Source: JAUILH01 sp965230535
Lineage (GTDB): Bacteria; Bacteroidota; Bacteroidia; Flavobacteriales_D; JAUILH01
DNA: 64,000 nt
Assembly: GCA_965230535.1 (NCBI GenBank)
Contig: OZ246010.1
Location: 2,108,001 to 2,172,000, forward strand
Direction: 5' to 3'
Below the pieces are notes generated by a model that ran no database searches, was not told the DNA's origin, and worked only from the letters and a program-made list of their open reading frames with translations. The translations under genes were made by a program, and so were the position numbers. Shown piece by piece: positions 36,417 through 44,288 of the stretch (position 1 is its first letter; each line of letters opens with the position of its first letter).

Positions 36417-36989
36417 ATGAAGTACATTACTCAAATATCTTGTTTGCTTGTTGTTCTGCTATCGGTTAGCTGTTCAAGTGCACAACCAAACAAACAAAGT
36501 GGGTCGAAAAAAGAGCGTAAAAAAATGGAAGCACAAAAAGATTCAACGGAAATGAAAAAGCAGGCTGCCATTAGCAAAATTGTTGTTGCAGACAGCCCTT
36601 CTCAGTACAATCAATTAACAGATTTTGAATATCAGGTGATTCAAAACAAAGGAACGGAAAGAGCCTTTACCGGTGAGTACTACGATCATAAAGGTGATGG
36701 CGTGTATGTGTGCAGACGTTGCAATTCTCCTCTTTACTATAGTTCAGACAAGTTTGACTCTATGTGTGGTTGGCCCAGTTTTGATGATGAAATTGAGGGA
36801 GCCGTTAACCGAACAGTTGATGCAGATGGCAGGCGAACAGAAATCACCTGCAACCACTGCAAGGGTCATTTAGGGCATGTTTTTGAAGGTGAACAATTCA
36901 CAGACAAGAACACACGTCACTGCGTTAATTCGGCATCCATACAGTTTATCCCGTGGAGCGACTTGCTCAAAGATGCTGACAAGAAGTAA
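36417..36989 (+). CDS. msrB: Peptide methionine sulfoxide reductase MsrB, lipoprotein form
   Basis: The 190-residue protein has a lipoprotein signal (lipobox SVSC, Cys19), a charged linker, then the MsrB domain. Zinc ligands are C99/C102 (CRRC) and C145/C148 (CNHC). The catalytic cysteine is C169 in RHCVNSASIQF, with CGWPSF substrate motif. It reduces methionine-R-sulfoxide, here presumably on periplasmic or surface proteins given the lipid anchor. No resolving cysteine of the CxxC type is obvious in the core. Confidence 0.95.
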   Translation: MKYITQISCLLVVLLSVSCSSAQPNKQSGSKKERKKMEAQKDSTEMKKQAAISKIVVADSPSQYNQLTDFEYQVIQNKGTERAFTGEYYDHKGDGVYVCRRCNSPLYYSSDKFDSMCGWPSFDDEIEGAVNRTVDADGRRTEITCNHCKGHLGHVFEGEQFTDKNTRHCVNSASIQFIPWSDLLKDADKK

Positions 36990-37619
36990 CTACTGTCTAC
37001 TCTTGAAATAATCCTTTGCTTGCTTTCTGATATCCTTGGCATGATCTTCCATCATGGCATTTAATCCGCCAAATCCGGAGATGTGCATTCCTGGCTTATC
37101 CACGTAATAGCATTCTTTGTTGCAATCATAGGTTTTGTTGCCATCATCGTCGTATACCTTGTCCTTAGATTTGTCTGTTTCCTTGCACTCATTCTGGCGA
37201 AGAGATTCACTCAGAGTAAAGTTGGTTTGAAAAAAAGTCGGATCATCTTCATAAGGCTTCCCAATAGAATAGCTGGCACTCACCTTTAATTCAGATACCT
37301 GATGAACTACCCCGAGATCGTCCATATGAGGTGTTACATTCTCGGTTAAGTACAAAGTCTTTACTATAACGACATAGTCTGCACCGGAGTTCACCACATC
37401 CATTCTTCCTTTGTTAAATTGGTCAACCAGTTTTTGATGGAACATTTGATACACACTGTCGCCGCTTTGCCCTGATAAATGTTTAGAAGCATCATTCGGA
37501 AAATAGAATTCGTTATCCGGTGTTTTGTAGATGATTTGAACTTTGGTTCTTTTTAAAATGGCCTTGTCGCATGAAGACAGCGTCATCAGCCCTATGACCA
37601 GAGGTAGGATATATTTCAT
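36990..37619 (-). CDS. Hypothetical lipoprotein
   Basis: The 209-residue protein has lipobox TLSSC (Cys17) and a mature domain with a strand-rich first half (YVVIVKTLYLTENVTPH) and a Cys-containing insert (QNECKETDKSK, DCNKECYY). No family recognised; the first half is reminiscent of DUF4136-like lipoproteins, weakly. ATG 37619 begins the signal peptide. It abuts the msrB stop with no gap. Confidence 0.65.
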   Translation of the reverse strand: MKYILPLVIGLMTLSSCDKAILKRTKVQIIYKTPDNEFYFPNDASKHLSGQSGDSVYQMFHQKLVDQFNKGRMDVVNSGADYVVIVKTLYLTENVTPHMDDLGVVHQVSELKVSASYSIGKPYEDDPTFFQTNFTLSESLRQNECKETDKSKDKVYDDDGNKTYDCNKECYYVDKPGMHISGFGGLNAMMEDHAKDIRKQAKDYFKSRQ

Positions 37620-37677
37620 GATTAATTGGTTTTGGTTGAAGGGATATGAGCAAAAATAATGCCTAATTTCACCGTAC

Positions 37678-38265
37678 ATGTCTGATAAGTACTACGCCAT
37701 CTTTAAACCATACGGTATGTTGTCTCAATTCACACAAGAAGGAAACAGGGCTACTCTGGGCGAATTGTACAATTTTGAAAAAGACGTGTATCCTGTTGGC
37801 AGATTGGATTCCGACAGTGAGGGGTTGCTTCTTTTAACCAACGATAAGCGCGTTAACAATCGCTTGCTCAATCCCAAATTTGCTCATTCAAGAACATATC
37901 TGGTTCAGGTGGATGGTGATATTACTGAAGAGGCGCTTATGAATCTGCGAAAGGGTCCTGATATTAAAATCAAGAAAAAGATTCATCATTGTGCGCCATG
38001 CAAAGCCAGCAAAATTGAAGAACCCGATTTCCTACCGGAACGGAACCCTCCTGTGCGCTACAGAGCTTCAATCCCAACTTCATGGATAGAGTTAAGCATT
38101 ACCGAAGGAAAAAACAGGCAGGTGAGACGTATGACCGCAGCAGTTGGCTTCCCCACCCTCCGATTGGTTCGGTATAAAATTGAACAGGTCACACTGGAAT
38201 TGCTCGAAGACAAATCTGTTGTAGAATTAGATAAGGCGACCTTTTTCAAACTTTGTAATCTGTAA
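37678..38265 (+). CDS. rRNA pseudouridine synthase, RluE/RsuA family
   Basis: The 195-residue enzyme has the catalytic motif VGRLDSDSEGLLLLTND with D44, and the C-terminal EGKNRQVRRMTAAVGFPTLRL block. There is no N-terminal S4 domain, as in RluE. RluE modifies U2457 of 23S rRNA in E. coli; the exact target here is inferred only. Confidence 0.92.
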   Translation: MSDKYYAIFKPYGMLSQFTQEGNRATLGELYNFEKDVYPVGRLDSDSEGLLLLTNDKRVNNRLLNPKFAHSRTYLVQVDGDITEEALMNLRKGPDIKIKKKIHHCAPCKASKIEEPDFLPERNPPVRYRASIPTSWIELSITEGKNRQVRRMTAAVGFPTLRLVRYKIEQVTLELLEDKSVVELDKATFFKLCNL

Positions 38266-38271
38266 ACAAAA

Positions 38272-38300
38272 AAGCCTACCACGTCATACGTGATAGGCTT
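38272..38300 (-). terminator. Rho-independent terminator
   Basis: A 13-pair stem with one mismatch (38272-38284 with 38288-38300) and 3-base loop is followed by a T-run on the minus strand. It serves the T9SS protein gene ending at 38321. Confidence 0.85.
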
Positions 38301-38320
38301 CATGTAGTAGATCAGGAAAA

Positions 38321-40756
38321 TTAGTGAACCAGCAATCGTTTTATACCGATACCGTTCTCTCCCTGAATTTTAATGACGTAAACCCCTCGACTCAATAGAG
38401 CAGAAGAAACATATGTGGTTTTTTGAGTCAATCTTTGGTTGTATACCAACTGACCATTTGCTCCAAATATTTCCAATAACTCATTGCCCTGAGGCGTTTC
38501 AATGGTGAATAATCCGTTGTTAGGATTAGGGAACAGTCCAAAAGATAAACCTGTAGCTTCAGTAATGCCTACCCCCATCACAGGTGCACAAGCAGAAGTA
38601 TCAGAACATCCATTTTGTGTAACCACTACCGCATAGTTGCCATTGGCAGTAGCTGTATAGCTTTGTCCTGTTTCTCCGGAAATTGGCTGCATGGTATTGC
38701 AATCTATCCACTGATATGTGGCACTTGTGGCATCTGCGGTAAGTGTAATACCGGAAGTAGTAACTGCTGTGTCAATAACTGCTTCAACAGTTAGGTTGGT
38801 AGTTACAGTTGAGTCGCAGCCAGTGGACCCCATAAATACATCTGTGTATGTACCTGTACTGTCATATACATTGGTACCAACCGTATATGTTTGTCCAAAG
38901 CATAGAGATACATTTTCTGTGCTCAACAACTCCGGTAAAATCGTTAGGTTAGTGACTATTGTGGAATCACAGCCCAAGGAACTTGTAAGCACATCCGTAT
39001 ACATTCCGGTGGTGTTATAAGTATTGGTTCCTACTGTTACGGTTTGTCCATGACAAAGGCTGAAAGTCTGCGATTCATTATAAGTTGGCATAATATTAAT
39101 CGTTGCTTGTGTTGATAAAGATGCTTCACAATACAGCTCACATCCACCAATACCAGTGATCCAAGCAGATCCGTTTACCAAAGCTCCATCATTTCCGGCA
39201 AGCGAACTAACTACAGTTCCAGAACCTCCCGGCATATTCATTAGGTGCCTTAAGCCAGTTTCCGAACCAGTTAAACACTCATTTTTCAAACTATCAATAG
39301 CCGCTTCTGTTTGAGCTATGTCCCAAATACGGAAGTTGTCAAACGCCACATTACTATTTCGACCAAGAGACCCAGGCGCAAAACTAGGGTCGTGCCCCAG
39401 ATGAATACTAGAGTTCGGTGAATGTTGAATTCCGTTAACAATGGCATCTGTACTGGAGCCCACCTGAACACCGTTGTAAAAAACAGCCATACCGTTGGTG
39501 TCTATCGTTGTGGCCATGTGAGTCCAGCCAGTTGGAAGAGCAGGAAGGCTCAGGTATCTAAATAGGCCTCCATCATTAACTATAAATATACCATCAAACC
39601 ACACCCACACATTGGTTGTTAAAGCATCCTGTCCGGCCAATGCCTGTCCCGCCCACGGGTGGCTACCATCAGATGAGTAAACCCAAGCTTCAACCGTGAG
39701 TTGGTTAGTATATGCATTGAACGCCCCTGGGATATCTATATAATCATTATTGGCAGGTAGGTCAACGGCAAAATCAGAAGAAATTAGGGTACGACCAAAA
39801 ATATCAAATGTTGTAGTATCGGTAAGAGCACCTGTATTGAAGTTAAGTGCGCTACCACTACCGGCAATAGGTCCATCCACAATAGAATTATCAGAAATGT
39901 CTCTCAGGAAATAATCAATCCCACTTTCACTAGATGCTATATTTATGCTGGTTGAGCTTCCCTGACAAATGTTTGTATCAACAGAGCTAACTGTTTGGTC
40001 TGTCAGAGAACAACCTATCCCAACGAAAATATCGTCAATCCAGATCATATTATCATCTGTTGACTTGTGGTGAAAGGCGATATAAATGTTCTGATTGTCA
40101 TAAGCTGCAAGGCTCTCCTGAAATGCCGTCATCAAACCTCTGCTTCCGGAAAAGTTGGTATGAACATACCCCGGCCCCGGAACACCTGAACCAATTGTTA
40201 CGTCTTCTGCCGCTCTAAATAAAGTATCAGTAAAATCAGAGAAGTTAGTGCCAGTGGTAGATACCAATATGGTATAACCATCCATATATCCAGGTCCTTC
40301 AAATGGTGCTGCACGCCACTCAAGAACAGTGCTTGCACATGGGCTAAGCTGATCCAAAATTAACCAGTTATCAGCAGTTCCAGCCGGGCTAAACCAGGAA
40401 GAAGATGCGGCAACCCAATTGGTATCACCAGCAGTGGTTTCCAGATCATTAAATTGTGTAAACCAATCCAAAGGTCTGCCGTTCTGATCAGCCAAGCCGT
40501 CATTATCAATATTTATCCAGGAAGCGGGGATGGCTTTACTCTGGAAGTCCTCAAACAGAAGCGTATCAAAGCACGCTGCCTTATACCCAAAAGGGCCGGA
40601 TGGATTGGTAACATTCCCATTCCAGGCATCAATCACTTTACCAGGAGGCAGGTTGTTGTTTGTTGGTGCTTGAATGTTTCCACGAATTGGTCCTTGAGCG
40701 AAAGTAGATCCCATTCCCAAAGCCAGGAACATAGAAGTCGTAAAAAGTTTATTCAT
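38321..40756 (-). CDS. Secreted LamG-domain protein, T9SS cargo
   Basis: The 811-residue protein has a signal peptide (to GSTFAQ), an N-terminal choice-of-anchor J domain (FEDFQSKAIPASW near residue 70), a LamG/concanavalin-like domain (AVDLPANNDYIDIP near 330 to about 495), two tandem repeats of about 49 residues (SLCHGQTVTVGTNTY and SLCFGQTYTVGTNVY), a PKD-like segment and a T9SS type A sorting domain (FGLFPNPNNGLF). It is likely a surface adhesin or glycan binder. The tandem repeats with CDST motifs are common spacers in such proteins. Confidence 0.88.
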   Translation of the reverse strand: MNKLFTTSMFLALGMGSTFAQGPIRGNIQAPTNNNLPPGKVIDAWNGNVTNPSGPFGYKAACFDTLLFEDFQSKAIPASWINIDNDGLADQNGRPLDWFTQFNDLETTAGDTNWVAASSSWFSPAGTADNWLILDQLSPCASTVLEWRAAPFEGPGYMDGYTILVSTTGTNFSDFTDTLFRAAEDVTIGSGVPGPGYVHTNFSGSRGLMTAFQESLAAYDNQNIYIAFHHKSTDDNMIWIDDIFVGIGCSLTDQTVSSVDTNICQGSSTSINIASSESGIDYFLRDISDNSIVDGPIAGSGSALNFNTGALTDTTTFDIFGRTLISSDFAVDLPANNDYIDIPGAFNAYTNQLTVEAWVYSSDGSHPWAGQALAGQDALTTNVWVWFDGIFIVNDGGLFRYLSLPALPTGWTHMATTIDTNGMAVFYNGVQVGSSTDAIVNGIQHSPNSSIHLGHDPSFAPGSLGRNSNVAFDNFRIWDIAQTEAAIDSLKNECLTGSETGLRHLMNMPGGSGTVVSSLAGNDGALVNGSAWITGIGGCELYCEASLSTQATINIMPTYNESQTFSLCHGQTVTVGTNTYNTTGMYTDVLTSSLGCDSTIVTNLTILPELLSTENVSLCFGQTYTVGTNVYDSTGTYTDVFMGSTGCDSTVTTNLTVEAVIDTAVTTSGITLTADATSATYQWIDCNTMQPISGETGQSYTATANGNYAVVVTQNGCSDTSACAPVMGVGITEATGLSFGLFPNPNNGLFTIETPQGNELLEIFGANGQLVYNQRLTQKTTYVSSALLSRGVYVIKIQGENGIGIKRLLVH

Positions 40757-41062
40757 AATAGTTTCTTAATGATTTTGACCTAAAGTAGTGCGGACTTCAA
40801 TTGAGGCGCCTTTTTTGTCATAAATGACCTTTTTTTGTTGTGAATGACCTCCCGGGTCGTTTTATCTGAATAGAAATCTCAGAATCCGATTGAGTCCATT
40901 TTTGTGAACGAAAAAATGCACATTATAATAGGCAAAACAAGGATTTTAGTAGTATTTTGCTCCAAAAAATTCATCTTCAAATGAAGTTTGTTGTGTATTT
41001 ACATAACTTTTTATATGTTAGCCCAACCAGGACTATTTCCTGGGATAACTTAAAACTATCAT
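40757..41062. other. 306-base intergenic region
   Basis: No ORF with support. It holds tandem AGGTCATT-type repeats (40809-40850) upstream of the minus-strand T9SS gene, and a stem-loop CCAGGA/TCCTGG (41027-41032 with 41038-41043) 19 bases before the next plus-strand start. A weak -7-like TAACTTTT lies at 41004-41011; no clear -33 box. Confidence 0.6.
40809..40850 (-). promoter_or_regulatory. Tandem AGGTCATT repeats, candidate operator
   Basis: On the minus strand AGGTCATT occurs at 40850-40843 and 40830-40823, exactly 20 bases apart, each followed by a similar A-rich tract and AGG. Two copies on one face of the helix upstream of the LamG protein gene suggest a dimeric regulator site. Confidence 0.4.
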
Positions 41063-41491
41063 ATGAAACTAACTAAACTTATGCTGGCTTTGTTTGCGAT
41101 CTGCACAATAGCAGCATGTTCGAAGAATGAAACACTGGAAAGATTGCCACATTCCGGAGACACGGATCCCGGCTTAAATCTAAGAGCAGAGAAAAAAGAA
41201 AACTACTGGGCCAGATGCCGAATGGAAAACGGACTCAATGGTCATAAATGCACCTACGGTGGCTGGGGTTGTGGAAGCAACCAAAACACACCACGTTGTA
41301 TCGCCAGATCTACGCCTCATGTAGAAGCCTTAGGTCGTTTCACAGCAAGTGAATTAGAAGTCTATTACAGCGGTCAGCTTACCAGCGAATTCGTTCAGGC
41401 CCACCTTGACATTTTTACCGAGATCTACAATCTTGGACTTGGAGACGAGCCAGGAGAACTAATCAGCAAACTGAGAGATGCAGGGTTATAA
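41063..41491 (+). CDS. Small Cys-rich lipoprotein
   Basis: The 142-residue protein has lipobox TIAAC (Cys19), then a short region with four cysteines (ARCRMENG, HKCTYGGWGCGS, PRCIARS) and a helical C-terminal part (FTASELEVYYSGQ). No family is recognised with confidence; the PHVEALGRF segment recalls NVEALA peptides of Bacteroidota only faintly. It starts a three-gene lipoprotein operon with overlapping genes. Confidence 0.65.
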   Translation: MKLTKLMLALFAICTIAACSKNETLERLPHSGDTDPGLNLRAEKKENYWARCRMENGLNGHKCTYGGWGCGSNQNTPRCIARSTPHVEALGRFTASELEVYYSGQLTSEFVQAHLDIFTEIYNLGLGDEPGELISKLRDAGL

Positions 41492-42695
41492 GCTTGTCCT
41501 CATATCTCTTATACTTGGTACAATTTCATGTAATCAAGATCCGGCAGACAAACCATCTGCCGGGTCTTCAGATATACAGTCTAAATTCACATTGATTTGT
41601 GACACTTTCATATTACCTGCTAACCTTCAGGATGCTCACTGTGCAGGAAGCTTTGTAGATGAAAAGTTGGGTGATGTTCTTATTTTTAAAGACCTCAATA
41701 CCCAAATTATCACGACTTTTTCTATTCAGAATCTAAGGGTTATTGATACCATTCATATTCGATCGGAGCATGTTCGGTCTGCCATAGAACTCTATCGTGA
41801 TGTGCGACATTATTTGCAATGGTATGGACCCGACACGCTTATTTTTATGGATGACATGCCAGAAGGAGAGCGGTCTCAGTCTCTAACGGGCTATGCAATT
41901 TCATCAGATTCAGTGTTCTTAAAGGTTCCTCTGGGAGATCTGTCTAACCCCAAATTGGGAGATTTATTCGGAAGAGCCAGTAATTACCTTCAAACTAACT
42001 GGAGACATCCTAAAATCATTACAAGTGCCTATACTGATTTCAGTAAACTTCAATTCGATCATTTACGATCACTGGTCATTGGACAACATCATTTGATAGA
42101 TTCCACTGTTCAGCTTGTAGACAACATGAACTTTCCATTCCTTGAGAAATCTCACGACTATTCATTTCTTACGGAGTATTACATGGTTTACAATACGAAG
42201 GAAAACGCCTATCTTCTTGGGTCGAGCCTCACTCCAAAACTTCATTTGTTTCACTTAGATGAAGCGGGAAAAGTAGTCAATACCCTAAAAGCCGAACCGC
42301 TCTCTAAACACTATCAGGCTCTACCTCCGCCTCCCGAAATTATTGATGGAAAAATGGATTATGATTATCTGGAAGAAGTTGAGATTACGGCCTATGCTGG
42401 TGGTAAATTCCTATATCATCCGGAAATGAACATATACTTTCGTTTTTTCGAAAATCCTCAGGAATTGGAGAGTTCTGAAGGTCATTATTCAAGTTATCAG
42501 GATAAGGAATACGGTCTGATGGTTCTGGATCATGATCTGAATCTTATGGGTGAATGTTTATTGGGACCAAAATCAATTCAAGCTTCTACATCTGCGCGCA
42601 TGGTGAGTCGTGGCATGGCGTACGTCACACGTTTAAACAAACCTAATCGAGAACTCATTCTAATTTCTTTAAAAAATGACAGCACGGATCTTTAA
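41478..42695 (+). CDS. Lipoprotein, possibly DUF4221-like propeller
   Basis: The 405-residue protein has lipobox GTISC (Cys18) and a strand-rich body with repeated short strand pairs (GLMVLDHDLNLMGE near residue 345; NIYFRFFENPQE near 315). This is consistent with a beta-propeller such as DUF4221, which is the best guess only. It overlaps the preceding lipoprotein gene by 14 bases and the following one by 20 bases. Confidence 0.6.
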   Translation: MQGYKLVLISLILGTISCNQDPADKPSAGSSDIQSKFTLICDTFILPANLQDAHCAGSFVDEKLGDVLIFKDLNTQIITTFSIQNLRVIDTIHIRSEHVRSAIELYRDVRHYLQWYGPDTLIFMDDMPEGERSQSLTGYAISSDSVFLKVPLGDLSNPKLGDLFGRASNYLQTNWRHPKIITSAYTDFSKLQFDHLRSLVIGQHHLIDSTVQLVDNMNFPFLEKSHDYSFLTEYYMVYNTKENAYLLGSSLTPKLHLFHLDEAGKVVNTLKAEPLSKHYQALPPPPEIIDGKMDYDYLEEVEITAYAGGKFLYHPEMNIYFRFFENPQELESSEGHYSSYQDKEYGLMVLDHDLNLMGECLLGPKSIQASTSARMVSRGMAYVTRLNKPNRELILISLKNDSTDL

Positions 42696-43134
42696 ATACA
42701 CCCTCATTCTGCTTACGTTGAATGCGTGTTCTTTTCTGGAAAGCGAAACCATAGAAATTCCGGAAAAACCCGACCTCAATCCAGACATTATGTATCACAA
42801 GGAGCCTGGGTTAATGCGCTTTGTTCAGGAGCTAAACCTGCCAGTGAAGGACACCACTTTTCTGGTAATTGCCAATAACAAAACCTGTAACTGTGGTTCT
42901 GCTGGAATTAGGGAAGTAGACAGCATGGTAAAACGTCATGGTGACTACCCCAGAATTTGGGTTATGGAAGACAATGTGCCTACTTTCAGAGTCGCGCGCA
43001 AACCTGGAGACATCATCATTGACGGACGGAATTACGATATGAAATCCTATGGGTTTTCCAGCATCTACCCACAACTATTTACCTTCTACAAAGGCAAGCT
43101 CATCAAATACGACAAGCTTATGTATAAGCGCTAA
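42676..43134 (+). CDS. Lipoprotein with CNCG motif, thioredoxin-like length
   Basis: The 152-residue protein has lipobox LNAC (Cys18) and a small alpha/beta domain: strand TTFLVIAN, then KTCNCGSAGIREVD helix, later TFYKGKLIKYDKL. The layout resembles a thioredoxin fold with CNCG in place of CxxC, but this is a structural guess. It ends the lipoprotein operon and overlaps the convergent phhB gene by 17 bases. Confidence 0.58.
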   Translation: MTARIFKYTLILLTLNACSFLESETIEIPEKPDLNPDIMYHKEPGLMRFVQELNLPVKDTTFLVIANNKTCNCGSAGIREVDSMVKRHGDYPRIWVMEDNVPTFRVARKPGDIIIDGRNYDMKSYGFSSIYPQLFTFYKGKLIKYDKLMYKR

Positions 43135-43366
43135 AAATTCGATCTATTTCTTTGCTTAATGCGTGGTCTTTTTCGGTCACACGATATCCTTCATCATGTG
43201 TGCAGAGGCTAAAACTGATGTGCTTATAACCATGTACACAAAAGTCGGGATGATGATCCTGCTCGTCACACACCCGAGTGAGTATATTCAGTTTATTGAC
43301 TATGGCATTGAAGCTACTTAGTTCAAATTGTTTCTCGAGTCTATTGTTATTTTCTTTCCAGGACAT
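43118..43366 (-). CDS. phhB: Pterin-4a-carbinolamine dehydratase
   Basis: The 82-residue enzyme has the family signature DEQDHHPDF (H38, H39) followed by Y, H57 and D at the expected spacing. It dehydrates 4a-hydroxytetrahydrobiopterin to regenerate the cofactor of phenylalanine hydroxylase. It lies 2 bases after phhA on the same strand, the usual functional pair. Confidence 0.93.
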   Translation of the reverse strand: MSWKENNNRLEKQFELSSFNAIVNKLNILTRVCDEQDHHPDFCVHGYKHISFSLCTHDEGYRVTEKDHALSKEIDRIFSAYT

Positions 43367-43368
43367 CT

Positions 43369-44082
43369 TTATGCGGTTAATAGGTTCTTCATCGTTTCAA
43401 TCGATTCAAATAAATCGTCAAATGAGTTGAGCACAAAGTACGCTTCCTGCATCACATCATTTCTAAACGGTTCATTGAGCACAGTTTCTATTTCAAATGG
43501 AAGATGTTGCACTTCCTTACCCAGAGAACGGTTGGTTTCTCCGAAAGAAGACATCAGTCCGGCTCCATAGACTTTTATATCGTCCTCTTTTATCAAGCCA
43601 AATTCTATGGTGTACCAGTACAAGCGTTGCAATTCAAGAACCCTTTGGGGTTGATCAATCACACTTAAACCCAGTTGACCAAATGCATGCATAAATTCTG
43701 AAAAAACCGGATCACAAAGTAAGGGTACGTGCCCAAAAATGTCGTGAAACATATCTGGTTCTTCCAGGTAGTCCAGCTGCTCCCGGGAACGTAGCCAGGT
43801 GGAACTACAAAACTTCTTTTGGGCCAGTAAACCAAAAAAATCTTCTACAGGAATTAGACCGGGAACCACTTCTATTTGCCAAGCAGTTTCATGAGAAAAC
43901 CATTCATTAATTCGCTCAAAGTTGGGCAGACAGTCGGCGTTAAGTACTGGCGACATTTTGTTTAGCGACAGCATATAGGTTTCCGAGCCTTTTTCTTGTA
44001 AGTTTTTGTATTGGCGGCTAAAAAGTGCCTGCCATACTTTAAGGTCTTCAGCCGTGTATTTGTCCATGTTTTGTATCATCAT
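43369..44082 (-). CDS. phhA: Phenylalanine 4-hydroxylase
   Basis: The 237-residue iron enzyme converts phenylalanine to tyrosine with tetrahydropterin and oxygen. Iron ligands are H113 and H118 (FHDIFGH) and E160 (YTIEFG). Pterin-binding VPGLIPVEDFF is present. Length fits the monofunctional bacterial form without a regulatory ACT domain. Start is ATG 44082, 44079 or 44067. A leader with a Tyr-rich peptide and competing hairpins lies directly upstream, so expression is probably controlled by charged tRNA-Tyr. Confidence 0.96.
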   Translation of the reverse strand: MMIQNMDKYTAEDLKVWQALFSRQYKNLQEKGSETYMLSLNKMSPVLNADCLPNFERINEWFSHETAWQIEVVPGLIPVEDFFGLLAQKKFCSSTWLRSREQLDYLEEPDMFHDIFGHVPLLCDPVFSEFMHAFGQLGLSVIDQPQRVLELQRLYWYTIEFGLIKEDDIKVYGAGLMSSFGETNRSLGKEVQHLPFEIETVLNEPFRNDVMQEAYFVLNSFDDLFESIETMKNLLTA

Positions 44083-44104
44083 TCATAGTTTTTACTGACA
44101 AAAC

Positions 44105-44224
44105 AGAGGAACACAAAAAAACCTCTGTCGCCAGAGGTTAATATTCAATTTCATAAGTAAACAAGACCTCTGCTACGCGTGAACCGCATAATAATAAGCA
44201 GAGTTATGTGACTTGTTAAACATG
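44105..44224 (-). promoter_or_regulatory. Tyrosine-type transcription attenuator of phhA-phhB
   Basis: On the minus strand four segments can pair in alternative ways. Segment 1 CTCTGCT (44204-44198) pairs with segment 2 AGCAGAG (44175-44169). Segment 2 as CAGAGGT (44173-44167) pairs with segment 3 ACCTCTG (44139-44133) to form an antiterminator. Segment 3 AACCTCTG (44140-44133) pairs with segment 4 CAGAGGTT (44128-44121), loop GCGA, followed by a T-run to 44116: a Rho-independent terminator. Three Tyr codons (44197-44189) directly follow segment 1, and the leader stop codon overlaps segment 2, the geometry of trp/phe-type attenuation. A further CCTCTG lies at 44110-44105. Confidence 0.85.
44174..44224 (-). 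CDS. phhA leader peptide with three Tyr codons
   Basis: A 16-codon ORF encodes MFNKSHNSAYYYAVHA and ends in TAG. Three consecutive TAT codons (10-12) would stall ribosomes when Tyr-tRNA is scarce. The ATG lies 4 bases past the -7 box, so the transcript may begin at or next to the start codon (leaderless). It is too short for ORF callers and has meaning only with the attenuator. Confidence 0.78.
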
Positions 44225-44228
44225 GGGC

Positions 44229-44260
44229 AAACATATTACAATTCAGGAATCAAAACAAAT
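44229..44260 (-). promoter_or_regulatory. phhA leader promoter
   Basis: Minus strand TTTG (44260-44257), 20-base spacer, TATGTTTG (44236-44229): a full match to the Bacteroidota -33/-7 consensus with the same spacer as the promoter at 11419. Confidence 0.78.
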
Positions 44261-44288
44261 GAATCATTAATATCCTTTCTGAGAAGAA

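Noticed and set aside
41063..41491. Naming the small lipoprotein as an NVEALA-family peptide
   Set aside because: Only a short PHVEALGRF stretch is similar and the cysteine layout differs.
44116..44140. Hairpin taken only as the terminator of the CHAT gene
   Set aside because: It lies about 150 bases past that stop, after a separate consensus promoter and a Tyr-rich leader ORF, and pairs alternatively with upstream segments; attenuator is the better reading, although it may also stop read-through from the CHAT gene.
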